DNA of 64,000 bases from Nymphalis io (Eukaryota > Arthropoda > Insecta > Lepidoptera > Nymphalidae): contig NC_065897.1 in NCBI RefSeq assembly GCF_905147045.1, forward strand, positions 5,781,001 to 5,845,000. The letters are read 5' to 3'. The notes under the pieces are model-generated. The model had not been told where the DNA came from, made no database searches, and was given only the letters and a program-made list of their open reading frames with translations. Below, piece by piece: positions 24,701-34,782 of this stretch; position 1 is the stretch's first letter, and each line of letters opens with the position of its first letter. The position numbers and the translations under genes are program-made.

Positions 24701-25340
24701 ATTCCCGTTAATGAAATAATTAAAAACAGGATTTAGAAAAAAACTCTTTACGGAAAAAGAATATTGCGTATTGGATTGACAGAATCTTTACACAAAAATT
24801 TGAAGAATTTCCAGGAGTATCAAGCACTTAAATGCTTGTCCCACATCTGTCCTACCTGCATCATTTTTAAAATTAAGGTGTCAATTACCTGCATATAGTT
24901 AATACCATTGCTTCAAAATCAATACGAAATTTAAAGATATACTTATAAAATTATACTTGATAAAACGGCGTAAAATTAAATAATGTGGCAGATGGAAAAA
25001 GGTGCCTCCACATTGTTTCTTATCAGATTGCATAACACTTCTAACTTTTTAATTTTAGTTTTTGAAAATATTTCACTTTCGAAAATTTGATTTATATTAT
25101 ATAAAACTATATTGATATGTAAAATATAATTTAAAAATTATTACTTACATTAAACCAAGCTGTTATTAGTTTCCATTTTAATTTCGAATATTGACGAATT
25201 ACGGGGTCATCTGATGTATCAAAATCAATATTCAATAACTTCGACGTCATGATTACAGAGTGAATAAGTATTAATATATGAACGGCTAATCGAATTTTCA
25301 ATACATTGTCAGTACTTTGCATCGCGCTTAATCGAATCAT
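15782..25340 (-). CDS. AIG1/ADTRP (FAR-17a) family membrane hydrolase, 4 exons, 257 aa
   Basis: Exons read on the minus strand: 25340-25149 (64 codons from ATG), 18739-18599 (47 codons), 17432-17212 (73 codons plus 2 nt) and 16001-15782 (through TAG). All junctions are GT-AG, with donors GTAAGT, GTAAGT and GTAAGT, and phases join exactly to 257 residues. The family is multi-pass; AIG1 and ADTRP are threonine hydrolases that cleave fatty-acid esters of hydroxy fatty acids. Seen here: KWKLITAWFN in exon 1, matching the family segment with the catalytic Thr; SIIFPTTA then FGDILFW across exons 2-3; NRELMMPLSVDKY and DQHSMHT in exon 3, containing the catalytic His region; and GEYVYPCL plus YYSGQWL in exon 4. 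The family usually has Asn-His where this protein has Gln-His. Length is close to the usual 230-250. Intron 1 (6.4 kb) holds an intact RTE LINE; introns 2 and 3 hold a LINE relic and SINEs. Family assignment is from memory of conserved motifs. Confidence 0.85.
16167..16270 (+). mobile_element. SINE1 5' fragment in intron 3 of the AIG1/ADTRP-like gene
   Basis: CTGTGCAAGCCCGTCTG through ATTATGTTCCGATTTGAATGG matches the SINE1 5' third, antisense to the host gene. Confidence 0.6.
16291..16587 (+). mobile_element. SINE1 copy, full length
   Basis: It runs from CTGGTGGTAGGGCTTTGTGC to CTTCCTATTCTATAAAAAA with a 14-A tail, the best-preserved SINE1 here. It is nearly identical to the copies at 82-373 and 40365-40539, so relatively young, and antisense in intron 3 of the AIG1/ADTRP-like gene. 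The 13-mer CGATTTGAATGGT before it recurs inverted just after its tail. Confidence 0.85.
16626..16653. repeat. Perfect 12-bp inverted repeat, 4-nt loop, next to an ATGT microsatellite
   Basis: GTAGTTGAACTA (16626-16637), loop TCTT, TAGTTCAACTAC (16642-16653). It is preceded by GTAT/ATGT repeats and abuts a SINE1 fragment. Confidence 0.7.
16650..16735 (+). mobile_element. SINE1 internal fragment
   Basis: ACACAGGGACATAACATTTA, GGTTGGTGGCGCGATGG and GTAAGAAATGGTTAATATTT match the SINE1 centre. Confidence 0.6.
16740..16876 (+). mobile_element. LINE 3' tail fragment with CTTTGA-type repeats
   Basis: TTAATACGCTAAGCAATAAA followed by repeated GACTTTGACTTTTGACTTTG resembles a 3' end common in lepidopteran LINEs (recognised from memory). 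Intronic. Confidence 0.4.
17620..18330 (+). pseudogene. Highly decayed LINE reverse-transcriptase relic in intron 2 of the AIG1/ADTRP-like gene
   Basis: Broken plus-strand frames show in order PEEIPVEMLK, GRRMPFLQITDAV, HRSLHMVF and, at 18192-18215, FADEIVLV (FADD changed to FADE). This order matches an insect LINE RT with many stops and frameshifts. Clade uncertain. Confidence 0.45.
19873..19885. repeat. Left target-site duplication of the full-length RTE element
   Basis: CAAAAACTAATAT recurs exactly at 23050-23062 on the other side of the element. Confidence 0.9.
19886..23049 (-). mobile_element. Full-length RTE-clade LINE, apparently intact
   Basis: It is 3.16 kb between perfect 13-bp duplications. 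Read on the minus strand it has a roughly 90-bp 5' leader, one uninterrupted 1020-codon ORF, almost no 3' UTR and a 3' tail of GATTT-type pentamers (19886-19898), typical of RTE elements, which end in microsatellites rather than poly(A). It lies in intron 1 of the AIG1/ADTRP-like gene in the sense orientation. High similarity to 36809-38836 shows recent amplification. Confidence 0.93.
19900..22962 (-). CDS. RTE LINE polyprotein: AP-like endonuclease plus reverse transcriptase, 1020 aa
   Basis: This single ORF nicks target DNA and copies the element RNA onto the nick. Residues 1-78 are a Pro/Arg-rich leader. The endonuclease spans about 80-330: ATYNGRS with Asn85, LGLSEVRR with Glu114, GDFNAKVG at 220-227, EIDFII at 287-292 and SDH at 312-314. 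The RT spans about 530-850: NNKAPGDDGI, NYRPISLLS, AFVDYEKAFDS at 664-674, GVRQGDVISPKLF at 723-735, catalytic FADD at 765-768 and YLGQII. A C-terminal RTE-type region follows (YGAETWTL, WAGHVCRR, VGRPPARW). All catalytic residues are present and no stop or frameshift occurs, so it could be active. Start chosen at the first ATG after the leader. Such ORFs are often mis-named craniofacial development protein 2-like. Confidence 0.95.
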   Translation of the reverse strand: MGSSVPPPINILPPTALANTPAQRGEYGQTPALMADAPKKRPPVTGKPARPDQGSGRGIGRAGGAKNHRFTAGYRIKRLKMATYNGRSMRLDHHLAELEVELSHINWHILGLSEVRRQGEDTITLESGNLLYFREGDNLSQGGVGFLVKKDLISSIVEISSVSNRVAYLVLKLSDRYSLKVVQVYAPTSTYSDDVVEAMYEDIAKALNDTSRANYNVVMGDFNAKVGVQDSGESKVGPYGLGCRNHRGQMLVNFLEAQGLFLMNSFFQKKPQRRWTWRSPDNVTRNEIDFIISNKRHIFRDVSVINRFNTGSDHRLVRGTLNINLKAERSRMMRSTLRPTMLQAAQGSEKFQMELQNQFTALETISSIDERTDTLVKILQNTSRKCFPPQRRDNAPKLSAETLELMRKRRELPSFLSDKALNRTIKTLTRRDLRRSNTRAIKAAIEQNRGSKMFARKFGRPRLTKLKTENGGVVTSRPEIIGEVERFYGQLFSSRSDKPVGISIDDQRAPLMRHYSEELPVVDQGEIRPALEQLKNNKAPGDDGITTELLKAGGTPVLKELASLFNSVIQHGKTPETWSGSEVVLFFKKGDKTLLKNYRPISLLSHVYKLFSRVVTNRLARRLDEFQPPEQAGFRSGYSTVDHIHTVRQIVQKTEEYNQPLCMAFVDYEKAFDSIETWAVLDSLQRCHIDWRYIEVLRCLYNAATMTVHIQDCKTKAIQLRRGVRQGDVISPKLFTNALEDVFKTLDWTRYGVNVNGEYISHLRFADDIVIIAESLEQLTEMLRSLGESSRCVGLGMNLEKTKVMFNRHVVPGPIYVEGKPLEVVSEYTYLGQIIQVGRNNFEKEADRRIRLGWAAFGNLRQVLKSSIPQCLKTKVFNQCVLPAMTYGAETWTLTAGLVHKFKVAQRAMERAMLGVSLKDKIRNEIIRKRTGVTDIACKISRLKWQWAGHVCRRTDGRWSRRVLEWRPRIGKRSVGRPPARWTDDLKKVAGTNWMRKAEDRELWRTLGEAYVQQWTTIGC
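23100..24136. other. Intron 1 sequence of the AIG1/ADTRP-like gene
   Basis: AT-rich. Apart from the possible exon at 23563-23607, nothing is recognisable. Confidence 0.4.
23563..23607 (-). CDS. Candidate signal-peptide exon inside intron 1 of the AIG1/ADTRP-like gene
   Basis: Minus-strand ATG at 23607 reads MGMFYALVLALCSAW and ends exactly at a GTAATT donor in phase 0, the phase needed to join the exon at 18739. It could be an alternative first exon of the host gene. As an internal exon, starting after the AG at about 23624, it would have 61 nt and would break the frame. A chance hydrophobic stretch is also possible. Confidence 0.22.
24137..24275 (-). mobile_element. 3' UTR fragment of the R1-type LINE seen at 53506-54542
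   Basis: GGCGCCGAGTGCGCCCCGAA, CAGCGGTACCCTTTCCGTC and GAGCGCCACGGGATCGCTT match 53550-53690 almost base for base. Only this non-coding part is present, and the terminal 45 bp or so and poly(A) are missing. Confidence 0.75.
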
Positions 25341-26590
25341 TTTATATTCAGTTCTAACGTTTAACGTCTAATTGCCGTTAGACTTAAGTGAGAACTGACG
25401 TTACAACAAAACGTCATGAACAAATACTTTGATGATGAAGTTTACGATAGTTATTAAAAATATGTAAAAAAGTTGCGAAAAGCATGTTTACAAGGCGAGT
25501 TCTTTCGGACGTATCAAGTGTGTGTTGTCACATATCGCTGTTAAAAAAAAAGTTTTGTTTTATTTTTTAAGGAATTTAATGTGATAGCTGATTACGATTT
25601 TTAAGTCTAAGGTTAAATTGGTTAATTTATAGATGTTTGTCATTTCTAGATGTTTCGTAATAAAAAAAAAAACTTTATTCAAGAATATTCTTGAATCATT
25701 ATTTAAATAAAAATAAATTTAATATACCGTCAGCTACCATAATTTCAAATGCAAATTTTACATAAAAATGTCAATCGATCCATGTAACAATTATATGCTC
25801 TAACTCTTTCATATATATAATCTTGTACAGAATAATATATATAAAGATATAAATTTGAAGCTCATATTAAAATTACATGAATAAATGTGATTTTATGATA
25901 ACAAGCTTGGAGTTAAGAGTGAGAAGAATACCTACATACCTTTCTTATTATGAATAAAACCGTAATTGTAAATTGAAAATAAAACAAATAAATATGTTTC
26001 TTATATTTATTATTGCAATAAGTAAGTTTAAGAAAGTGCATCATAATATGACATCAGTGTATATAAGAATATAATTATTATACCGATTTTTAAAGTATAT
26101 AAGGTGTATGTAAGTACATACAAAAACAAATGTAAGATCATTTGTATGTCCCATTGTTAAGATCCCATCATGAACGGGATTGCCGAACACCATCCAGGCC
26201 AACAAAGGAATCTAGAATCTCACTTTAAAAAATTTGCAATCCAAAGATTTTGTTTGTGATGCTGTCTGGAAATGAAAGCACGCAGGCACATAAAATACCA
26301 ACCTATAAACCAAATATAGAATTGGAATATACAACATGTCTGCGGGGACAACAAGACATTTTTTTTTTAAAACGGAATAAAAATTGTTAAGTTTATAAAT
26401 TCAATTGTCATTCATCTTTGCATATATGTAGTACTTAAGTCATAATTTTATTTTAATCTATTAATTTTAAGCTATATACAGTCATTTTTATAATATATAA
26501 AATAAAAATAAAAAAGAAAATACGCACTACAAATTTATAGAAAAACTTAAGTATTTCGCTTCATTAATTCTATGTACTTAATTTTTGTTA
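25341..26590. other. Region upstream of the AIG1/ADTRP-like gene
   Basis: It should contain the promoter, but no TATA box or initiator stands out. Otherwise AT-rich DNA. Confidence 0.35.
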
Positions 26591-26597
26591 TAACAAA

Positions 26598-26734
26598 TTA
26601 GATATAGAATTAATATGGCGATTTGTACACTTAGTGAGATGTAGGACGTGATGCATGTATGTATAACTTAGATATAGAATTAATATGGCGATTTGTACAC
26701 TTAGTGAGATGTAGGACGTGATGCATGTATGTAT
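26598..26734. repeat. Exact tandem duplication, 70-bp period
   Basis: The unit starting TTAGATATAGAATTAATATG at 26598 is repeated from 26668 with 67 identical bases. The absence of differences implies a recent duplication or an assembly artefact. Confidence 0.9.
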
Positions 26735-26739
26735 GAAAA

Positions 26740-26912
26740 CTATCATAACTAATATTACGAAAATGTGTTTTTTTACGAAAAAAATAGTTTGTTACGTATT
26801 GGCGTGTTAAGTACTCAACCGATCGTCATGAAATCTTGCATTAACGTTGTCAGGCGTAGAGAAAATACCACAGGATCACCTCTCCCCGCACACGCGGCGG
26901 AAGCTAGAACAG
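26740..26912 (+). mobile_element. Possible non-autonomous Helitron-like relic
   Basis: The block ends CACACGCGGCGGAAGCTAGA, resembling the GC-rich 3' ends with a terminal CTAG of lepidopteran Helitron derivatives. No 5' TC end or helicase sequence was found. Confidence 0.3.
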
Positions 26913-27387
26913 AAACAAATGTAAGACGATTTGTATATATGTACCATTGCTTAGTTCAAAGACGTATCTCATTATTCAGCTTTGCTTCATATATATGGTA
27001 CTTACCTCAGAACTGCTTTCTTAAGTTCCTAAGTCTTTCAATATATTTTCTTCTATATACTTATTGTTAAAAAGTTTGATTACTTTAGCTTTAAATAAAG
27101 TTTATTAATAAATTATTTACCTCCGCAAAGCGATTTGGTTTTATGAATTTAGGAGTCTGTGGTATATTTTACAATGTTCAACAGTGTACAGTACAGTTCT
27201 CGTGTACCTAAGCTTTCTTTTTATATTTAGACCAATCTGACTTCGTGTAAGAGTTATCGCCTTAAAAGGCAATGTTATGTTGGATTTAATGTTATCATAT
27301 TAAATCGAACATGACGGATAGGCCTTAGGCGTAATACGTCAAGCAAATAAATAAAGGCAAAAGTATATATTTGATAATTAATTTATG

Positions 27388-27607
27388 TTTTTTTTTTTAA
27401 ATAAAATCTGCTGGCAGACGAACAAATGGGCCATCTGATGGTTAGTTGTCATCACTGCCTGTAGATATTGGTGCTGTGTTTAAATACTAACCATTGGGAA
27501 GTAAGATATCATGACCCTGTGATTACACTGGCTCACTCGTCCCTCAGATCGAATACAAAAATACTATGGTCCCTACAAAGATGGGCTTGCGCTAAGCCCT
27601 ACCACTG
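27388..27607 (-). mobile_element. SINE1 copy, diverged
   Basis: Poly-T at 27388-27398, then GACGAACAAATGGGCCATCT through GGGCTTGCGCTAAGCCCTAC: complete SINE1 order in minus orientation with indels. Confidence 0.7.
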
Positions 27608-28937
27608 ACTAGGTGATTTAAAATGCAGCGAAAATGTAAAATTTATGTAAAATAATGTTAGATTGGTTTTCGTAATAAGCTTTTGAACAATTGCCTGTTC
27701 ATTATTGATTCATCGTTACAATGAATTTTTGAATAATGTTTCTATATAGGGCCGATATATATTTTTTTATTTACACATTGTTATGTAATTATTCTTTCTA
27801 GCATCTTAGTGTTAAAGTATTAACAATAAACTGACAATCATTTTATATAAATAACCGCCAATTATACTATTATAATGTATTGTCATTTTTTATATGTATC
27901 ATTTAATATTTATCGATTGCAGGAGTGTGCCTCAAATAAAGTGTAATCAAATTCTGCTTTTTTAAGTTTTTGAATCATTAAGTATGTAATTGAATAATAG
28001 TTATAGATCTAGTTATAGATATGTAATGAATATTGTGTATTGTAAATGTGTTATTAATATAAATCATTGGTTTAGTGGTTTCTTGTGAAGATCACGAGGT
28101 AATGTGTTCCAGTCTTTCAGATTCGGAGGATCGGGTTAGATTTTTAACTCTTTCATCGCAATAGACCATTTCATGGAAATACGAAATTAAGGGAATAAAG
28201 ATGCAAAGCGTTATTTCTTTATTCACATAAAAAAGTCACATCTACAATAGAAATGCAATTTCTATAAAATTTAAAATGAAAAATAATATATCCACTATCA
28301 ATATATTACATACATTAGTAAAAAAAAGATAGAGTACCTATAAATGTACACCAACATAATGTAATTTAAATCCATCTTAATGATCAAACCACCGCAATCT
28401 ATAACGTTGAGCTTAGTCTACTCTCTATTTCTGTAAATAGACATAGCGCACCAAGGCTTAGGTTAAATTGTATTTAGATTGAATCAAATTTGTTTTTGTA
28501 TGTAAATATTCTAAAATTAAATCTAGCTTTAATAATATTTAAAAAAAGATTCAATTCTTTTTGAATTTTAACAGTTAATTCAACCATTTTTTTAAAACGG
28601 TGATAAGAGAGATGTATCACCTAGCCCGATTCAAAATCGATTCGGGGAAATTGGAAAGTATTAACATACTAAATTTTTCATTCCCTAGATAATCCTTAGC
28701 TAATGCGTACAGCTTTATAATACAAAAACAATTAATTACTGAACGTAAATATTACACAAAATTAATTAATTATTCAACGATATCGAAAATATTTTCCCGA
28801 CATGTTGTAGAACTTATCATGCTGAATAAAATGAGAATATACATTAAAAATCTTCGTTGAACGTTAAATTCACTGCTACAGAGATGAGCATAATTTTTAA
28901 TGTCGATGTTGAGTGACGGTAAAATTTCAAGTATTTG
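27608..28937. other. AT-rich intergenic DNA
   Basis: Nothing clear. 28060-28165 has a faint tRNA-SINE-like GGTTTAGTGGTTTCTTGTG. Confidence 0.35.
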
Positions 28938-28957
28938 AATAATAATAATAATAATAA
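28938..28957. repeat. (AAT)n microsatellite, insertion site of the Dong/R4-like LINE
   Basis: About 6.7 AAT units directly precede the element; AAT/TAA-rich sequence (36581-36604) follows its 3' end. Dong of Bombyx is known to insert in TAA repeats. Confidence 0.8.
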
Positions 28958-29331
28958 CCCCACCGACGTATCTTTATGTTGCCGACGTGGTGGGGCTTGT
29001 GCGCTTCAATGATTCTTAGGGCTATGCCAATAGAGCTACTCATGCTGGATTGACCTAAGATGAGAAGACAGACCAAGAGAGATACAACCCAAGCCAAGGT
29101 GGAACAGCGTACGCCGAGGGCTCCATGACTAAGGGGGTGCTTAGTCGTTAGTATGCGAACTTTAGAGACAAGGGGACCTCTAATTTAATTTACCCTTATC
29201 ACAGTGAATGCAGGGCTCTACTGTGATTGACTTTTATGTCCCTAGCTACCCGTGGGAATAATATAATAACTAGGTCTAAAACAAAAAAATATATACAGGC
29301 GAAGGTACCATCGTTAGAAGAAGAGTCCACG

Positions 29332-31124
29332 TAGAATTCTAATTCATCCTCCAAATCTTTATTCCCATCAATACCCTCTTCATCACCAATTTTGTATGCA
29401 TCTTCACCAAATTCATCATCAACCGATGCTCAACTGGTGGATGTTGCACAGGAGACAAATTTTGTCAGTGAACCTGTGCCCACCACCAGTGGCGTAAAAA
29501 AAAGTAAAAGATGGAGTATGGAAATGAATAAGTTCATCCTACGTACCTACCTATATCTTACAAATTTAGAATCAGACACAAATTCATATCTTTCTTCATT
29601 ACATATAAAATTTATAGATAAATATCCACATATGGAAGTAAGCAGACAGAGAATTGGTGACCAACGTAGAGCTATTATACAAAAGAAATTATTATCACAA
29701 GAAACCATTGATCAGATTTACGATGAAGTTAGATCAGAATTGCAAGTAATCCAAACTCAGATACAACAAAACGCTACAACTCTTAAAACATCCCTTAACA
29801 CACTAACAGGAAAACGTATGAAATGGACAAATGAATGCAATGAAGCAATTATTAGGATTTATTTCAAAATAACACAATTAAAGACTAATAAGACCGCTTA
29901 TAGAAAACGTTTGTATGAAGAGCTTATAAACTTATACCCACATTACAGAGAGTTTACACACATTACAGAGCAAAGATTAGCGGATCAACGAAGGGCAATA
30001 ATAAATAATAAATATATTAAACAAGATAGATTAACACTGATTAAACAACAAGTAGCAGATGAATTACATTATACACACACACTAAACAGAAGACACAGAT
30101 AATGAACATTTACAAACAACAGAACAATGTAATATTACACACTACGTTGCATTCAAATCTAATTCAGAAACAAACTCACAAGCTAGGAAAATGCAAATCA
30201 CTACAGTTACTTGCACTGATTCCGTGACATCAACCACTATCGATGAACAAAACATAGAAAGTATCACCCACGATCATGATATGGAGCACCTCAACAACAC
30301 GCAATCAATGCTTAATACTACCTTAGAAGTAAACACTGAAATAGAGAACTAATTCGTATATGCTCTAGAACATTTTTGTGATATTGAACCAACTAGCAGA
30401 CCATACATTCCTAAACAAAGGACTTCTAAAAAGTTTTCATTAATAATGAAATACATAGATACGATGATACTGACAAAATTTGTAAACACTGCTATTGATT
30501 TTATCACTCTACAGACAATAATTTACTGTGCTGCAGTAGAACTCATAAAGACACAATATCAATCACACGCACAATATGAAAATACAAACACGCATATAGA
30601 ACACTTCTTAGATACCTTAAAACAGAAACTCAATGCAGCAGCTAGTAGACTTAAGAGATATTTGACGTGTACTGCCCGTAAAATAGAAAACAAAACATTT
30701 GCTAACAATGAAAAAATCTTCTATAGAAATTTATTATCTAATTGCAAAGATAATGAGCAAAATCTAGAAATACCTCGACATGAAATATTTCGACAATTCT
30801 AGGCTAAGACATGGGAAAACCCCATAGAACATAATGAACATGCAGACTGGGTTAACGAAATAACTACACATATTCCAGAGATGGAGTTCAAATTCATACC
30901 AATAGAAATATTTATAGATGTCATCAAACGAATGCACAATTGGAAATCCCCAGGCACAGACAATATTCACAACTATTGGTACAAGAAATTTAGTAGCATA
31001 CACTCATACATACATAAGTACTTAAATACATTCATTAAATCGCCACATTTGCTACCGAAATATATAACACATGGAATCACATACTTAGTACCTAAAGATT
31101 AACATGATAACACAAATCCAGATA
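29332..31124 (+). pseudogene. Dong/R4-like ORF, N-terminal part to start of RT, interrupted
   Basis: Open from after a TAG at 29329. The first ~236 codons (to 30102) contain a tandemly repeated module: KRWSMEMNKFILRTYLYLTN with a DQRRAIIQKKL end, then KRMKWTNECNEAIIRIYFKI with a DQRRAIINNKY end, probably a DNA-binding repeat. A frameshift near 30080, stops near 30350 and 30800, and another after LVPKD break the frame. The RT begins in NWKSPGTDNIHNYWYKKF and GITYLVPKD, then NTNPDK just before the nested RTE. Inactive. Confidence 0.75.
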
Positions 31125-33766
31125 AAGAGAAACAGCGACCTTGAGGTACAAGTAACCTCTAAAATGTCTGGTGCAGAAGGCAAGGGGAAACCACTGCACT
31201 ATTATTCCCTAGTTATCGTCAGCTTTATGGAAAAGTCTAAGAAAGAAATGGCCCCGAGTTCCTGGCGTCCCTTAGATGGGACAGGGGTGCTAAGAATCTC
31301 CAAGTGGAAAAAACAACAAATGAAGATAGGAACGTGGAACGTCAGAAGTTTGAAGAGTCCTGAAAAAGTCTACAATGTCTGCAAAGAAATGCAACGAATG
31401 AAGATTAACATCATGGGACTAAGTGAGATTAGATGGATAGGCAAAGGTAAACATCAAATAGATAATAATTACACCATGTATTACTCTGGTTCCTAGGATA
31501 GCTCCAACAAGTATGGAGTGATTACTCCAATCATAAACACAAAATACATTAATACACCTGTTAACTTAGTACCAAAATCAAACCGAACCATGTTACTTCA
31601 AATAGAAGCCAAGCCAAGAAATATCAACATTCTTCAAGTGTATGCTCCCACTACAGATGGGTCAGATCAAGAAATCACGAAATAAATCTAGTGATTGGCG
31701 ATTTTAATGCTAAAGTAGGGAAAGGAGAAGTCCCAAAAGTAGCCGGGAAGTTCGGACTTGGGGAAGGGAATGAGAGAGGAGATGCTCTTGTACAATTCTG
31801 CCAAGACAGTGATTTTGCTATCATAAACACTTATTTTCAATTACCACCAAGGAGGTTGTATACATGGACGTCACCTAAGCATACCCCTCAGCAAATGATA
31901 AGAAATCAGATAGATTACATCCTGATCAATAATCGCTTTCGTAATTGTGTCAAAAGTGCTAAGATCTATCCTGGGGCTGATGTAAGATCTGACCATAATC
32001 CAGTTGTAGCGACAATATCATGTAGACTCAAACAACTAAAGAGGAGAACACAGTACCACGTAATAGACGTGAGGAAACTTAAAGAACTTAACATCCAAGA
32101 TAAAGTGGCGAAAGAAATAAACGAGTGGGCAGCAGATGAGAAACCTGGGATAATGCGTACGGTGGAGGAAGAGTGGTGTTCAATGAAGAACAAAATAATA
32201 AACATCAATAAGACACACTTGAAAAGAGATTGGATTCCTAAGCAGAGTTGGATGACAGAAAAAATATATGATCTTATCGAAGAAAGGAGAATCTACAAGA
32301 ATTCCGACAATAGCAAGTATACTGAGATTGATAAGAAAATTCGGCGTGAAGTTCGTTATGCTAGAGATGCTTGAAATCAGTGCAAGTGTGATTTTGTGGA
32401 GGACCTTTATGCTAAACATGATGCATTTAACCTGCATAAGGAAATAAAATCTTTGGTAGGACACGAAAAGACCACTCACCAACTTACGGATGAAAATAAT
32501 ATTCCCATATTAGATATATCAGAAAAAAACACCTATGGGAACAATACATTTCATCAATGTTTGCCGACGATTTTCGAAGCATAGCGGTAAATTGTGATCC
32601 AAGTAGGAGTGGGCACGAGAGAGGCTCTTTTTGCAATGCAGGTTCTCGTACAAAAATGCAGAGACATGCAACAAGACGTTTTCCTTTGTTTCATCGATTA
32701 CGAAAAAGCCTTTGACAGAGACAGACATGACCGTCTAATTGCAATATTACATTATATCGGCTTATCAGAATCTGTATTGGAACCAGAAGGCTACTGTACG
32801 AGTTGACAATGAGGAGACGGATGAGGTAGAAATAAAGAGAGGAGTCCGACAGGGCTGTATATTATCACTCACGCTATTTAATTTGTACTCGGAAAAAATA
32901 ATAGCAGAAGCAATTTAAGGCCAAGAATGTGGAGTCAAAATAAATGGCCGGTATATTAACAACATCAGATACGCTGACGATACAGTCCTAATAGCATCAT
33001 CTCCTGAAGAGCTGCAATTAATTATGAGCCGTGTTAATGAGTGCAGTGAAAATGCTGGTCTGAGAATAAACCTATCAACAACGAAGATCATGGTGTTATC
33101 TAAACATAGCTTCGATGACATTGCTATCATTGTAGCAGGCCAAAAAATTGAGAGGGTGCGCACGTACAAATATCTGAGGACATGGCTTAATGACACCTGG
33201 AGCTGTGAACAGGAGGTAAAGACTCGCATCGAAATAGCTCGAAGTGCCTTCTACACGTTGAAAAAAGTACTCTGCAATCGCAGACTTAAGATTCCTGTGC
33301 GCATACGACTCCTACATTATTACATCTGGCCTATACTTCTTTACGGATGCGAGGCGTGGACAATTAAAGAAGACCTCAAAAAACGTATAGAAGCTTTCGA
33401 GATGTGGGCTTATAGACGTATGTTGGCCATTAGTTGGACTCAAAAGGTCTCGAACGTGGAAGTTCTGCGACGCGTCAACCAAAAACGGCAACTTTTGGAG
33501 ACTGTCAAGAAGAGAAAAGTTGCATATCTCGGACACGTGCTTAGGCATGAAAGATATGAACTTTTGCAATTGATTATGATGGGAAAAGTTGCCGGAAGGA
33601 GAGCTGTTGGGCGCAGAAAAAAGTCTTGGCTGTGTAACATCCGTGAATGGACGGGAATCGCGAGTGCTGCCGAACTCTTTCGCCTCGCGAAGAACAAGAA
33701 GGAGTATTTAAAGCTGACTGCCAACCTTCGCTAGTCGGAGTGGCACTCGAAGAAGAAGAAGAAGAA
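31125..33766 (+). mobile_element. RTE-clade (BovB-like) LINE nested in the Dong/R4-like element, inactive
   Basis: It starts near GAGAAACAGCGACCTTGAGG and ends in a GAA-repeat tail (33749-33766), after which Dong coding sequence resumes. No target duplication was seen. The YRPI segment expected in Dong at the join is absent, suggesting a small target deletion. Confidence 0.75.
31320..33734 (+). pseudogene. Broken RTE endonuclease-reverse transcriptase ORF
   Basis: Recognisable pieces: MKIGTWNVRSLKSPEKV and LSEIRWIGKGKH (endonuclease), a stop at 31494, LVIGDFNAKVGKG and NQIDYILIN with SDHNP (31691-32000), a stop at 32372, then GTREALFAMQVLVQKC, LCFIDYEKAFDR, KRGVRQGCILS, YADDTVLIA near 32970 and YGCEAWTIKE with FEMWAYRRML near the end. 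The early RT motifs between about 32577 and 32600 are deleted, and several frameshifts and stops occur. The last 236 codons are open (33024-33734). Confidence 0.85.
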
Positions 33767-34782
33767 CTTGCTTACAAACCATATATAAAATTTTATCAGC
33801 TTGCATAAGTGAAAAAATATACAAACATTATATATTAGCCGAACAGCAAAAGGGGTGTAGAAAAAAATAGCCAAGGTTGTAAGGAGCAGCTTACTTTTGA
33901 TGCAATCATTTTAAGTAGTGCGGTAAAATCAAAAACAGATATCCATACTATGTTTATTGATTATCAAAAAGCCTTTGAATCAGTCCCGCGTGGTTATTGT
34001 ATGTCTTAAAATTGTATAAAATAAACCCAACCCTCATATCATTTCTACAAAATTCGATGTAAAACTGGCAAACTGTATTAAAAATAAAACAATCGTCCAT
34101 GAAATCTCTAACTACTGAACCAATCCATATCAGTATCCAACGAGGAATTTTTCAAGGAGACGCTCTGAGCCCCCTCTGGTTTTGCTTGGCCTTAAATCCT
34201 CTTTCACTCTTGTTAAATAAAACCAATACAGGATTCACACTTTACGGTAATAACACCCAATATAACTTATCACACCTCATGTACATGGACGATATAAAAC
34301 TTTACTCCACTGACAAAAACACGCTGCTTGAGTTAGCAAGCATTACGGAACAGTTCTCAAAAGATATTCATATGAAATTCGGAGTCGACAAGTGCAAAAT
34401 TCTATCAATCTCGAAAGGAAAAATCCTTAATAATAGCTACACACTCGAAACTGGTAAACAAATTGAACCAATGGGCGAACAAAGCACATATAAATACCTT
34501 GGTTTTAAACAATCTAGGTAAATACTACAAACTACGATAAAACAAGAACTGCTTACAAAATTCTCGCACCGATTAAATCTCGTATTAAAGACACACCTTA
34601 ACTCTAAAAACACAATAAAAGCTATTAACACATTTGCCATACCGTTACTTACGTACTCTTTCAGAATAATACAATGGTCAAAAAGTGACATAAAAAATTG
34701 CAGCGAACTATAAACACTCACTTCACTAAATATAGGAATCAGAAAATATATAATAGAATCAGAAATACAAAAAAAAACAAAA
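33767..34782 (+). pseudogene. Dong/R4-like RT core, second segment
   Basis: Coding resumes with TCLQTIYKILSACISEK, AEQQKG, then MFIDYQKAFESVPR, a frameshift near 34000, ISIQRGIFQGDALSPLWFCL and LMYMDDIKLYS (catalytic YMDD at about 34281-34292), then YKYLGF. A stop follows at 34519. Truncated by SINE material at 34783. Confidence 0.8.
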
